A DNA stretch of 64,000 nucleotides from Pseudoalteromonas luteoviolacea H33-S (GTDB lineage: Bacteria; Pseudomonadota; Gammaproteobacteria; Enterobacterales; Alteromonadaceae). Made by a program: the position numbers and the translations under genes. The first letter of the stretch is position 1; every line of letters begins with the position of its first letter. The DNA lies in the NCBI RefSeq assembly GCF_001625695.1, contig NZ_AUXY01000070.1, forward strand, positions 172,656-236,655, in the 5' to 3' direction. Positions 26,747-35,463 of this stretch are shown here, piece by piece. Below the pieces are notes generated by a model. The model had not been told where the DNA came from. It did no database searches and saw only the letters and a program-made list of their open reading frames with translations.

Positions 26747-27820
26747 TTATGACTCTGATTCGAGAAGCCAGACATAGACGATTGGAAACCCTGCTTTGTA
26801 GTTGATCTGTAAATCCAACAATTGACCACTGACTGTCTGCTGAATATCAAATTGAGCGTCGCTTAAATAGTAGCGGCCATTTTGATTGAGTAAAGTGCTT
26901 GATGCTGAGACAGTAACGCCTTTGTTTTTTGCAATCTCAACCAGTGCATCGTGAATGGCGTATCTGATGGCGCTACTTATTAAGTTATCGGGTGCGATGG
27001 TGCCATCTTCACCAAAGTTACCCATTACAACACTTCTCCCTTGATATTGCTGTATATCTCGCCATGTTTGTTGCGTTATTTGTTTGTTAATCGACTGATT
27101 GGTTTGATAGGCCGCAAATAATGTAGAGCCATAATGGCAGCTTTGTGTCATTAACAAAGGTTGGTGATATTCATTACCTATTACTTCACCTTGTCGGAAA
27201 AATTGAGAGGTGTGTTGTTGCTCTGAAAAAGATTCAATATAGCGCTCTTGCATATTAACACTTGCTTGAGCTAGGTAACCAGCTAGTGCTTTTGCGTTAG
27301 TTGCAGTCATCGGGAGTTGCTGATGTGCAAAGGCTGTATAATAACTTGCACCGATGACGTGATTATTCTCCCCACTACATAGCCATTTGGGTTCACATAA
27401 ACTGAAGTTGCATGAGACCGTTTCACATTGATTGCTGTTGATGATTGGCCTGTTGCTCACATAGGTATACAAGGTATCTGAGGTTATATAGGGTTCTGAA
27501 AAATATAGTACTTGGCCATTATTGAGCGTAAAACGATTTTGTGTCGCAGGTAGCTGTTTAATCTTTTCATGAGCACTGGGCAGTCCATAGTATTGAGTGT
27601 AGTGTGAGACTGCTCTTTGTCTGCTGGCAATAATGGAGCCGTCTTTGATAGCGCTGAATGGCGCGGCGGTACCAATAAAGCCGATATGTTGTGATGACAC
27701 CGGCTTATTTAGCCAACAGGGAACTTGAACAGAGGGAGGCGTACTATTTGTTTTTGTAGTTTGGCAGGCTGCGAGTGTTAAGGCACCAATACTGACCCAA
27801 AATCTAGAGTAACATAACAT
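26747..27820 (-). CDS. Predicted lipoprotein at the end of the ABC/two-component operon
   Basis: 357 residues. A lipoprotein signal with lipobox LTLAAC (C19) and a Thr/Ser-rich linker. The chain has six further Cys in the middle (about residues 132-165, CETVSCNFSLC and EPKWLCSG) that may form disulfides. I do not recognise a domain; the segment NKGVTVSASSTLL, followed by NQNGRYYLSDAQFDIQQTV, is beta-rich and recalls LPP20/flagellar-assembly-type lipoproteins only in style. AAGGGA is 6-7 bases before the ATG. It lies 28 bp after the histidine kinase gene on the same strand, so it is probably the last gene of that operon. Confidence 0.75.
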   Translation of the reverse strand: MLCYSRFWVSIGALTLAACQTTKTNSTPPSVQVPCWLNKPVSSQHIGFIGTAAPFSAIKDGSIIASRQRAVSHYTQYYGLPSAHEKIKQLPATQNRFTLNNGQVLYFSEPYITSDTLYTYVSNRPIINSNQCETVSCNFSLCEPKWLCSGENNHVIGASYYTAFAHQQLPMTATNAKALAGYLAQASVNMQERYIESFSEQQHTSQFFRQGEVIGNEYHQPLLMTQSCHYGSTLFAAYQTNQSINKQITQQTWRDIQQYQGRSVVMGNFGEDGTIAPDNLISSAIRYAIHDALVEIAKNKGVTVSASSTLLNQNGRYYLSDAQFDIQQTVSGQLLDLQINYKAGFPIVYVWLLESES

Positions 27821-27848
27821 GATAAAGTCCCTTGTATAGGCTAGCGAA

Positions 27849-29198
27849 TTAAATTGTATCGCTTGATCCTTGATGATGTCGAGTGTCTCTTAAAGGGATA
27901 TCAAATTCAACCATCAAGCCCCCTTGCATTCGGTTTTTTAATTTGAGTTGTCCTTGGTGGGCATGAATGATGTCGTTACACAAGCTGAGACCGATCCCAC
28001 TGCCGTCAGGCTTAGTCGAATAAAAAGGCAATAGTGCTTGATGCAGGTTACCGTTACTGATCCCTGAACCGCGGTCGACGACGGCGACGCGAAGGCGATT
28101 GTAATCTTTTACTACTTTAACGGCGATTTGTTCGGGGTCACTGCCAGACTGATGGGCATTCTTTAAGATGTTAATCAATACCTGCTCAATTTGCGTACTA
28201 TCAAAGTAAGCTTGTTCGATGGGCAATGAATCAAGTAATTTAAATGAATAAAGTGCATTTACTTGATCGAGTAGTGGCTTGATTGCATGGTAGTCAAAGT
28301 TTGGTTTGGGCAAGCGAGCAAAACGCGCATATTGTGCAATAAATTCACTTAAATTTTGTGCGCGTTGGTCGACCGTTTGCAATATATCAGGGAGCAAATC
28401 GAGATGCTTATCGTTCTTGAGCATATTTTGGGCTGATGACGTCAGCGAGCTGATGGGGGCTAATGAATTATTCAGTTCATGGCTAATTAACCGAATGGCA
28501 TCTTTCCACATATGTAGCTCTTCTTGCCCTAATTCCACAGAAACATTTTTGATGATCATCAATTGATGTGGTTGGTGGTTAAAGGTGACAGTTTTAAAAC
28601 TTAGGTAATAGCTTTGCTTTACATCATTGTGTTCAAAGCTTATCAAGCCTGACAGAGCCTGAATAATTGACTTTTGCAGTTGTGGTGGGAGCTTCTCACA
28701 GCATTGGTGCAAAGTCATGCCATCAAGTTGGGTAGATTGTAATAACTGGGTGGATTCGTTGTTAAAGTAAACAATGTGTTTGTAGGGATCAACTAAAACA
28801 ATACCCATGGGGGAGGCTTGTACAATGCTATCAAGCAGTATCTCTCGTTGATTGAGGGTCTGCCGTTGCTTTTTTAACTGTGTGGTGAGCTTATTATACA
28901 TGTGTACAGCTGCACCTAGTTCAGAGTGTGTTTGCTCTGTTATACGGATAGAGAAATCATTGTCATAGAGACTTTTGAGGCCATTTGTGAGCGTATCAAT
29001 AATCATTTTGTGTTGTTGAAATATAAACTCACAACAAAAAAACATGAACGGCAACGTGATTAGTAATGAGAGAGGGAGTGCAACTAAGATAGGTGCGCCT
29101 ATAAAAACAAAAACAGCCTGAATTGACACTGCAAGCACAATAAATACTGTGCAGCATGCGGCCATTTTTCCAGCCAAAGACGTGAAAGTTGTGTTCAT
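27849..29198 (-). CDS. Sensor histidine kinase, NtrY-like
   Basis: 449 residues. Two close N-terminal membrane helices (about 13-34 and 37-55), so almost no periplasmic loop; a linker and coiled coil to about 100; a PAS domain (about 105-210; SPMGIVLVDPYKHIVYFNNE); an H-box with LISHELNNSLAPISSL (about 238-253, the phosphorylated His); N-box EQVLINILKNAHQSG; G boxes VVDRGSGISNG and GSGIGLSLCND. It probably phosphorylates the sigma-54 activator encoded directly upstream, with which it overlaps by one base (TGATG at 29198). Confidence 0.9.
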   Translation of the reverse strand: MNTTFTSLAGKMAACCTVFIVLAVSIQAVFVFIGAPILVALPLSLLITLPFMFFCCEFIFQQHKMIIDTLTNGLKSLYDNDFSIRITEQTHSELGAAVHMYNKLTTQLKKQRQTLNQREILLDSIVQASPMGIVLVDPYKHIVYFNNESTQLLQSTQLDGMTLHQCCEKLPPQLQKSIIQALSGLISFEHNDVKQSYYLSFKTVTFNHQPHQLMIIKNVSVELGQEELHMWKDAIRLISHELNNSLAPISSLTSSAQNMLKNDKHLDLLPDILQTVDQRAQNLSEFIAQYARFARLPKPNFDYHAIKPLLDQVNALYSFKLLDSLPIEQAYFDSTQIEQVLINILKNAHQSGSDPEQIAVKVVKDYNRLRVAVVDRGSGISNGNLHQALLPFYSTKPDGSGIGLSLCNDIIHAHQGQLKLKNRMQGGLMVEFDIPLRDTRHHQGSSDTI

Positions 29199-30532
29199 CA
29201 GCGCGCTATTCCAAATTTATCCATGCGTCGATACATTGCTTGGCGACTGAGACCTAAACTCTTTGCTGCGTGAGTGACATTGCCTTGATAGCTACTTAAT
29301 GCGCTTTGTATATCCTGCGCTGATAGCTCGGTATTGGCTGCAGAATTAGCAGGCTTAGTTTTCAGCCCTAGATCAGAGGCTTCAATGAGGTTACTTTTTG
29401 CAAGTAATTGTGCACGACCAATCACATTTTGTAGTTCTCTGACATTACCCGGCCAAGTATGACGTTTTAGCATACTGACAGCACCTGAACTAAGCTGTTT
29501 ATTATCCTCTATAAAATGATTTGCGAGTGGGATAATGTCTTCTGGTCGCTCCATCAGTGCAGGTAACTTTAACTCTATCATGTTTAGTCGGTAGTAGAGA
29601 TCTTCTCGAAATGTACCTTGTGCAATTGCAGTTGTTAAATTGGCATTAGTCGCACTCAGCACACGCACATTGACTTTTTTCGTCTGGCTACTGCCTACGG
29701 GTTCAAATTCGCCAGTTTGTAATACGCGCAATAGTTTTTGTTGCCCAGACAGTGGCAAATTACCTATTTCGTCTAAAAATAAGGTGCCGCCATCAGCCGC
29801 TTCAAACCTTCCGATCCGACTTTTAGTAGCTCCAGTATAGGCGCCACCGACAACGCCAAATAATTCTGCTTCGATTAAATCAGCGGGAAGCGCACCTGCA
29901 TTGACCTTGATAAAAGCATTGCTATGGTAGGCACTGTTGGCAACGATCACTTCGGCGATTTTTTCTTTGCCCGCCCCATTTGGACCTGTTATGAGTACTG
30001 GTGCGTCTGAGTGCGCGACTTGGGTCGCGATTTCCAACAAGTTAAGCATGGCTGGATCTGCATAGATAAGACCGGCTAAGTCATAGTGTTCTGCCAGTTT
30101 ATTTGCCCGATTTCGGGCATGTGTTTGCTGTTGGAATTGTGCTTTTTCTAGACGGTATATTTCGAGTAATTGAGTGACTGACTTGAGTAGCTTTTCTTCT
30201 CGCCATGGTTTTTCTAAATAATCGGCTGCCCCATCTTTAATTAGTGCGACAGCGGTTTCTAAATTTGCCCAAGCGGTGAGTAGGATAATAGGTAAGTCAG
30301 GGTTCAAGGCACGGATCGCTTGATAAAGCGCCTGACCCTCTGCGCCAGAGGTGGTGTCTTGGGTAAAGTTCATATCTTGGATGACTAGGTCGTAAGCTTG
30401 GTTGTTGAGCATATCGAGGCCTTGCTCTGGGCTTGTTGCGCCATCACAATCAATGTCATTGAGTAAAAACAGCAGCTTAAGTGCTTTTATAACGTCCTGA
30501 TTGTCGTCAATCACAAGTATTTTATTTTGCAT
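29198..30532 (-). CDS. Sigma-54-dependent response regulator (NtrX/NtrC type)
   Basis: 444 residues: receiver domain (phosphorylated D53 in LVIQDMNF), AAA+ sigma-54 activator domain (about 145-365) and a Fis-type helix-turn-helix (about 410-440; GNVTHAAKSLGLSRQAMYRRM). Walker A reads GPNGAGKEKIAE instead of the usual GESGTGKE, and the sigma-54 contact loop reads GAYTGA instead of GAFTGA; both are tolerated variants. Walker B is GGTLFLDEIG. It probably activates the operon it belongs to from the CGGAC repeat cluster at 35281-35331. Confidence 0.93.
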   Translation of the reverse strand: MQNKILVIDDNQDVIKALKLLFLLNDIDCDGATSPEQGLDMLNNQAYDLVIQDMNFTQDTTSGAEGQALYQAIRALNPDLPIILLTAWANLETAVALIKDGAADYLEKPWREEKLLKSVTQLLEIYRLEKAQFQQQTHARNRANKLAEHYDLAGLIYADPAMLNLLEIATQVAHSDAPVLITGPNGAGKEKIAEVIVANSAYHSNAFIKVNAGALPADLIEAELFGVVGGAYTGATKSRIGRFEAADGGTLFLDEIGNLPLSGQQKLLRVLQTGEFEPVGSSQTKKVNVRVLSATNANLTTAIAQGTFREDLYYRLNMIELKLPALMERPEDIIPLANHFIEDNKQLSSGAVSMLKRHTWPGNVRELQNVIGRAQLLAKSNLIEASDLGLKTKPANSAANTELSAQDIQSALSSYQGNVTHAAKSLGLSRQAMYRRMDKFGIAR

Positions 30533-30550
30533 ATTCTTATCGTTATTTTT

Positions 30551-30569
30551 GCCGGTACCATGTACCGGC
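30551..30569. repeat. Intercistronic palindrome between permease and regulator genes
   Basis: GCCGGTAC, loop CAT, GTACCGGC: an 8-bp hairpin in the 44-bp gap between the second permease gene and the sigma-54 activator. On the transcribed strand it is not followed by a U-tract, so it may lower or protect the downstream message rather than stop it. Confidence 0.55.
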
Positions 30570-30576
30570 TTGTTAT

Positions 30577-31800
30577 TTAACTGGTTTTTGTAACCTGTGC
30601 TGGAGATATTTTAGCTGCTTTTCGCGCTGGGATATAGACAGCTGAGGCACTTAGTCCCCAAACACAGAGGGCAACGGCCGCAGCAAGCCATGGGACTATC
30701 AATCCTTGAACACGCAGGTTGGTTACAAAGTATTGGTTAAGCCACATGGCTGCAAATAAACCAAAGGTAATGCCCACTATGGCTAAGATTGAATTTTCTA
30801 ACAATAATGTTCTCATTACTCTGGCTTGAGAGGCGCCCAGCGCTCGCAGTACACCAATTTCTTTTTTACGAACAGAAATGGAAAATGAAACCAGAGCGAT
30901 GATCCCAACACCTGTCACGAGGATAGCGATGGCACTGATCCCCATCATAATAAATGCAAAGGTACTACGGCCATCCCATAGACGTTTTTTGGCACGCGCT
31001 GCAAATTCTACTTGCTGAACTAAGCGGCCTTCTTCTTCAAACAGTTTGTTCTCAATGGTTTCAAAGATTGCATCGTCGGTATTTTCCGTCACCTTGACCA
31101 AATAGTTTACTTGGTTGTTAGTACTAAAGTGAGCTTCTGGAATAATCGCAGAGTGGTACCAACTGTTGGTGTAAGCCGCTGCTTCACCTAACATCATGTC
31201 TTGATAAGTCGCAATAACTTGATAAGGAAGACGGTCGTTATGAAGATAGACGGTTTGACCAAGCGCATTTTGCTCAGGAAATAAAGCCTTAGCAAGTGTA
31301 TTGCTTATCATCACAACACTTGCTCTTTGACCTTCACTAGCGTGACCAAATATATACTCTGTATCGTAAAAACGACGACCATGAGTCACCTGAATACCAA
31401 GCGTTTCAAGCCCTCCTGGTGTTTGCGCAAAAAGCGCAACGTTTTCACCCTGCTTATCTTCATCCAGTGTCGCGTGGGCAAAGTTACGCCCATTTACTGT
31501 GGCTAGCACTAATTCATTTGCAGCATAGCTAACGCTCTCAACACCAGCGATGGACTGTAGAGTTTGTAAATCTCGCTCAATGAGAGCGCCTTTATCAAGG
31601 TTTTTATCGAAAACACGGGTATAGACATTGACTATCTGCTGCTCTGCAATATGCGAGGGGATCAGCCAATTTTGCAAGGTACGGTAACTAATAAAGCTGG
31701 TATTACCGATAATGGTCACTGCGATGGCAATTTGTAAGGTGATCAGCAAAGAGATACTTTTATGCTTTAAAATGAGTTTTAAAATATGTTTAATCGCCAT
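30577..31800 (-). CDS. ABC transporter permease, MacB/FtsX type (second)
   Basis: 407 residues. An N-terminal membrane helix (about 15-36), a large periplasmic MacB-type core domain (about 45-280) and three C-terminal helices (about 285-310, 330-355 and 365-390), the FtsX fold: KEIGVLRALGASQARVMRTLLLENSILA is the coupling-helix signature. It works with the ATPase at 33181 and the other permease as a mechanotransmission-type exporter, moving substrates from the periplasm or membrane outward together with the HlyD adaptor. The substrate is unknown. Four bases separate it from the previous gene. Confidence 0.88.
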   Translation of the reverse strand: MAIKHILKLILKHKSISLLITLQIAIAVTIIGNTSFISYRTLQNWLIPSHIAEQQIVNVYTRVFDKNLDKGALIERDLQTLQSIAGVESVSYAANELVLATVNGRNFAHATLDEDKQGENVALFAQTPGGLETLGIQVTHGRRFYDTEYIFGHASEGQRASVVMISNTLAKALFPEQNALGQTVYLHNDRLPYQVIATYQDMMLGEAAAYTNSWYHSAIIPEAHFSTNNQVNYLVKVTENTDDAIFETIENKLFEEEGRLVQQVEFAARAKKRLWDGRSTFAFIMMGISAIAILVTGVGIIALVSFSISVRKKEIGVLRALGASQARVMRTLLLENSILAIVGITFGLFAAMWLNQYFVTNLRVQGLIVPWLAAAVALCVWGLSASAVYIPARKAAKISPAQVTKTS

Positions 31801-31804
31801 AAAT

Positions 31805-33172
31805 TTATCCTCTTAATTGAGATGCAGGCGCAATACGGCTGGCAGTGATGATAGGGAACAAGCCGGCAATCAAAATAGTGGTATAAATGCTAAGAGCTGC
31901 CTTGAAAGCAAACCAAATATCCATCTTGTAAAGTCTTTGTACTTGCTCTGCAACACCGACGTAATCCATCGAATACATAGCTAAAAGGTACATGACATAT
32001 AAGCCTAACTGTGCGCCTACTAAGCCTAAAGTAATGGCAATGGTTGCGCCGATTAATAGCTCAATGATTTGCAGCTTGATGATGTACATTCGATTTGCAC
32101 CGAGCGCTCGATATAACGACACTAGCTTTGCACGATGTTGGTTTTTAGCCAGTAAAATCCCAACGGTGTTGACCAAGGTGATGGCAAAAAGCAGATAAGC
32201 AAAATTGAGATAAACACGTTCCCAGTCCATAAAGCTATAAATAGTGTCATGTAATAGTTTTAAGGATTGGACATAGTAAGGCTCACTGTGCGGGAAGCGC
32301 CCCTGACTCATTTGCTGTTGGGTATAATTCCTCAGCCATAGGGTTAATTCGTCTAATTGTTGCTGCGCGTTATCAGTGCTGACTTGTGCCCAAGCATGCA
32401 GAAAACCACATTCTGCACTTTTTAACCCCGTTATGTTTGACTGACGGAACTGAGTGCGTAGCGGCTCTTCTTTAGTCATACATGGCATGTAGCCAACTCG
32501 AGGTAAGTTATTTGCCATTGCATAGTATAAGGGAATAAACGCAAGATCATTTTCTCTATTGCTAAAGCTATTATTTTGAAAACGAAAAGTGTGATGCGAT
32601 AAATCTACAACGCCGACGACTTCGAGTTGTTGATTATTGATCACGACAAATTTGCCGATAGAGTTTTGACCTGCGAATAAGTGGTCATTGGCTTTTTTCT
32701 CTAGCACTATAATTGCTGAGTCATTCATATTTTCTGGCCAAGGGCTGCCAAATAAAAATGGGGCGTCCATGATTGCAAAGAAGTGCTCATCTACTGCGGA
32801 GCCTGTGGCATTAAGAGGTCTTGCACTATTATCATTGAGATCCAAAATAAATGACGTGGTGTAATTAAAGCTCAGGTTTACTAATGATACTTCTTTTTGT
32901 TCAAAGGCCATCGACAGCGCTTGCGCATCACGGTAAGTCATTGGCGGTGTTCTCAGTGCATGGCGTCTGTCGAATTCGCTGTCCATATAGTTAAGGCTGA
33001 TATGATTAAGCTCGTTTAGCTTATGTGACATCGCAGAGCGGCCACTTTGATCTATGATGGTACTCATTGTGAGCAGCAAGGTAATGCCGATGACGAGGTT
33101 GACTATCATCAAGGTTGTTAATTTAGATTTTTGTTTAAACCCTTGCCATGCAAGGTGAAGTGCGTCTTTCAT
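31805..33172 (-). CDS. ABC transporter permease, MacB/FtsX type (first)
   Basis: 455 residues with the same fold as its neighbour: helix about 18-40, periplasmic domain about 45-310, then three helices (about 325-345, 370-400 and 420-445). AKLVSLYRALGANRMYIIKLQIIELLIG is the FtsX signature. The sequence differs much from the second permease, so the pair is likely a heterodimer. The periplasmic part has Cys near residues 240 and 260 that could pair. Same operon; 8 bp after the ATPase gene. Confidence 0.87.
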   Translation of the reverse strand: MKDALHLAWQGFKQKSKLTTLMIVNLVIGITLLLTMSTIIDQSGRSAMSHKLNELNHISLNYMDSEFDRRHALRTPPMTYRDAQALSMAFEQKEVSLVNLSFNYTTSFILDLNDNSARPLNATGSAVDEHFFAIMDAPFLFGSPWPENMNDSAIIVLEKKANDHLFAGQNSIGKFVVINNQQLEVVGVVDLSHHTFRFQNNSFSNRENDLAFIPLYYAMANNLPRVGYMPCMTKEEPLRTQFRQSNITGLKSAECGFLHAWAQVSTDNAQQQLDELTLWLRNYTQQQMSQGRFPHSEPYYVQSLKLLHDTIYSFMDWERVYLNFAYLLFAITLVNTVGILLAKNQHRAKLVSLYRALGANRMYIIKLQIIELLIGATIAITLGLVGAQLGLYVMYLLAMYSMDYVGVAEQVQRLYKMDIWFAFKAALSIYTTILIAGLFPIITASRIAPASQLRG

Positions 33173-33180
33173 ATATTCAC

Positions 33181-33876
33181 CTATACCGCTAAATCTGTAA
33201 GTTGGCTTTTAGCGATGTCACTGACTTGACCGTCTAAGATCTGGATATTACGATGCGCGCGCTGTGCTAATTCATTGTCATGTGTCACCATGATAAGTGT
33301 GGTGCCTTGACGGTTGATATCTTGCAATAGTTCCATGACTTGACGTGCCATCATGGTGTCCAAGTTACCTGTTGGTTCATCGGCGAGTAAAAATCGTGGT
33401 TTACCTGCAAGAGCTCTTGCAATGGCGACCCGTTGCTGCTGGCCCCCGCTTAGCTGGGCGGGGTAGTGGTTGGCACGGCTACCTAGACCTACCAATTCAA
33501 GGCTTTCTTCAATGCGTTGCTTTCGCTCCTTTTGGTTGATACCACGGAATATTAATGGGACTTCAATATTATCGTAGAGGTTAAGGTCAGCAATTAGATT
33601 GAAGCCCTGAAAAATAAAACCAATTTTTTCATTTCTAAGCCTTGATAGATGCTTGTCTGAGAGCTGGCTGACATCTTCACCATCCAAGATATATTCACCT
33701 TCCTCAAACGTTTCTAGTAAGCCTGTAATGTTTAAAAAGGTTGTTTTACCGGATCCCGACGGACCGGTCACAGCGATAAACTCGCCTTCATCTACAGTGA
33801 GGTTAACACCACTCAGTGCATGTGTCTCGACTAAGTCTGTGCGGTAAATTTTGCTGATGTTATTCATTTTAAGCAT
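33181..33876 (-). CDS. ABC transporter ATP-binding protein, MacB/LolD type
   Basis: 231 residues. Walker [13 protein letters not shown] (about 39-50), Q-loop [12 protein letters not shown], signature [19 protein letters not shown], Walker [14 protein letters not shown]-loop VTHD. This is the LolD/MacB group (DEPTGNLD). It powers the two FtsX-type permeases encoded directly after it. The start [11 protein letters not shown] at 33876 has AAGGA 6-7 bases before it. Confidence 0.95.
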   Translation of the reverse strand: MLKMNNISKIYRTDLVETHALSGVNLTVDEGEFIAVTGPSGSGKTTFLNITGLLETFEEGEYILDGEDVSQLSDKHLSRLRNEKIGFIFQGFNLIADLNLYDNIEVPLIFRGINQKERKQRIEESLELVGLGSRANHYPAQLSGGQQQRVAIARALAGKPRFLLADEPTGNLDTMMARQVMELLQDINRQGTTLIMVTHDNELAQRAHRNIQILDGQVSDIAKSQLTDLAV

Positions 33877-33894
33877 GGGTTTATCCTTTTATTT

Positions 33895-35163
33895 TTATTC
33901 ACTTAGTATGACTTGTTGCGCTTGTTGAAATGGTGTGAGGCTAGATATTACTATGGTATCACCGACCTGCAAGCCGCTTTTAATTTCAACTTCTCTGATG
34001 CTTTTTACACCTAGCTGAATATTAGTTCGATACGCACTGCCATTGCTTATTTTATAGGCTGTTGAGGCAGATCCTGTTTCAATAAATGCGCCACGGTCAA
34101 CTTTGAGTATGTTTTTCTTATGGGAGATAATGATCTGTGCATTAACACGTTGATTTTGTCGTAAGCTTTTTGGTTGTTTATCAAAGCGAATGCGACCTGA
34201 TACACGCCCATTTTCTACTTCTGGAGAGATGGCCATCAGTGTTGCAGGGAAGTATTGATTGTTGATCTGTACTTTTGCAGTTAAACCGATGCCTAATTCA
34301 TCCGCTAAGTTTTCTGGAATATAAGCTTCCACTTCAAGTTCACTTAAATCGACTAAAGACATTAACTCACTGTCTCTTTGCACATGCTGTTTTTGCTGGA
34401 CGTTTAAATTGCCCACGATACCGCTTAGTGGCGAGGTCAGCGTGAGCGCATCAACTTGTCTTTGCAAGTTAGCTACCAGATGGCGTTGTCTATCTAAATC
34501 AAGTTGGGTACTTTGTAATTCAAAGTTAAGTTGCTCTTGAGAAAGTTTTAAACTATCGATTGCGTGACGCTCATTGAGCTCTGCGCGTTTGAGCTCGACC
34601 ATGGTTTGTTCTAGTTCTAACTTGGAGATAATTTGCTTCTCAATACTGGCATTGGCCCTAGCCATTTCGCTTTGTGCAGCTTCTAGTTCGACCTTGGCGA
34701 GTTCCATGGCTTGCGTATTGTCTAATTGCTGTTGTTTGATTGCGATTTGTTGACGCTTTACTTCCATTTCAATGCGCCTTAATGTGGCCTCTTCTTGTAG
34801 TAGCTGATTATGCAATTCTGGGCTATCTAAGCTCGCTAATACTTGCCCTTTGGCAATGGTATCACCAGCTTTGACATGGAGTGTCACAGTACCTGAAGCA
34901 ATGGCATACAGTGACGGGCTGACGGCGGCAAGGGTGCGACCTTCAACGCGTATATCTTGGATCATATCGCCACGTACGACTTGAGCTGTTTTGAGCTGCT
35001 GTGTCGATACTGCTTGCTCTGCCGATAAGAGCGCAGAGAAGCTGTCATACGAGAATGCCACTGCGCTAATAAGTCCAATGGCGCCAATGCTCGAGAGCAT
35101 CCATTTTTTGTTAGTTGATCTCTTTGTGATTACCTTGTCCTGCTGAGATGTATTTCGGATCAT
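33895..35163 (-). CDS. HlyD/MacA-type periplasmic adaptor
   Basis: 422 residues. A single membrane anchor (about 25-45), then a lipoyl half-motif (VRGDMIQDIRVEGRTLA and SGTVTLHVKAGDTIAKGQVLASL), a long coiled-coil hairpin (about 115-235), the second half-motif (LTSPLSGIVGNLNVQQKQHV) and beta-barrel and membrane-proximal domains (PENLADELGIGLTAKVQINN; GDTIVISSLTPFQQAQQV). It links the inner-membrane ABC exporter to an outer-membrane channel not encoded here. First gene of the operon; AAGGAG is 9-10 bases before the ATG, and a -24/-12 promoter lies about 40 bp upstream. Confidence 0.92.
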   Translation of the reverse strand: MIRNTSQQDKVITKRSTNKKWMLSSIGAIGLISAVAFSYDSFSALLSAEQAVSTQQLKTAQVVRGDMIQDIRVEGRTLAAVSPSLYAIASGTVTLHVKAGDTIAKGQVLASLDSPELHNQLLQEEATLRRIEMEVKRQQIAIKQQQLDNTQAMELAKVELEAAQSEMARANASIEKQIISKLELEQTMVELKRAELNERHAIDSLKLSQEQLNFELQSTQLDLDRQRHLVANLQRQVDALTLTSPLSGIVGNLNVQQKQHVQRDSELMSLVDLSELEVEAYIPENLADELGIGLTAKVQINNQYFPATLMAISPEVENGRVSGRIRFDKQPKSLRQNQRVNAQIIISHKKNILKVDRGAFIETGSASTAYKISNGSAYRTNIQLGVKSIREVEIKSGLQVGDTIVISSLTPFQQAQQVILSE

Positions 35164-35204
35164 GATGTCCGACTCCTTGAAGCTATGTCGTTTTTATTCC
35201 TATA

Positions 35205-35219
35205 TCAAGCAATGTGCCA
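35205..35219 (-). promoter_or_regulatory. Sigma-54 (-24/-12) promoter of the ABC/two-component operon
   Basis: Read on the minus strand: TGGCAC, 5 bases (ATTGC), TTGA. The -24 GG is perfect and at the right distance from the -12 TTGA (consensus TTGC; one mismatch). Start of transcription would be near 35193, about 30 bases before the HlyD ATG. The operon encodes a sigma-54 activator, which supports the call. Confidence 0.7.
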
Positions 35220-35280
35220 AAATTTAAGTTGTTGTATTTATTGTGTTATTTTGTTTTTAGGTAAGCTTGGATTTGGGAGC

Positions 35281-35331
35281 CGGACGGACACCGGACAGTA
35301 CGCGGACAGTAAATTAAGGCGGACAACGGAC
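35281..35331. promoter_or_regulatory. CGGAC repeat cluster, probable enhancer (UAS) sites
   Basis: Six copies of CGGAC start at 35281, 35285, 35292, 35303, 35320 and 35327. Two copies extend to CGGACAGTA exactly 11 bp apart (one helical turn); other pairs are 7 bp apart. The cluster sits about 65-115 bp upstream of the -24/-12 promoter, the usual distance for an activator that works by looping. It is also upstream of the divergent lipoprotein gene at 35464. Confidence 0.7.
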
Positions 35332-35463
35332 GATGTCTCATAGGTTTTTCGGTTGCAAATAATAGCATAGAGTAACATTTGTTAACTTTTACCGGGGAGC
35401 CAGCGTGCTAAGGTTTGTTCCGATTTTAATTGGAAGTACCCAGCTGTTTTAAAAGGAAATAAA

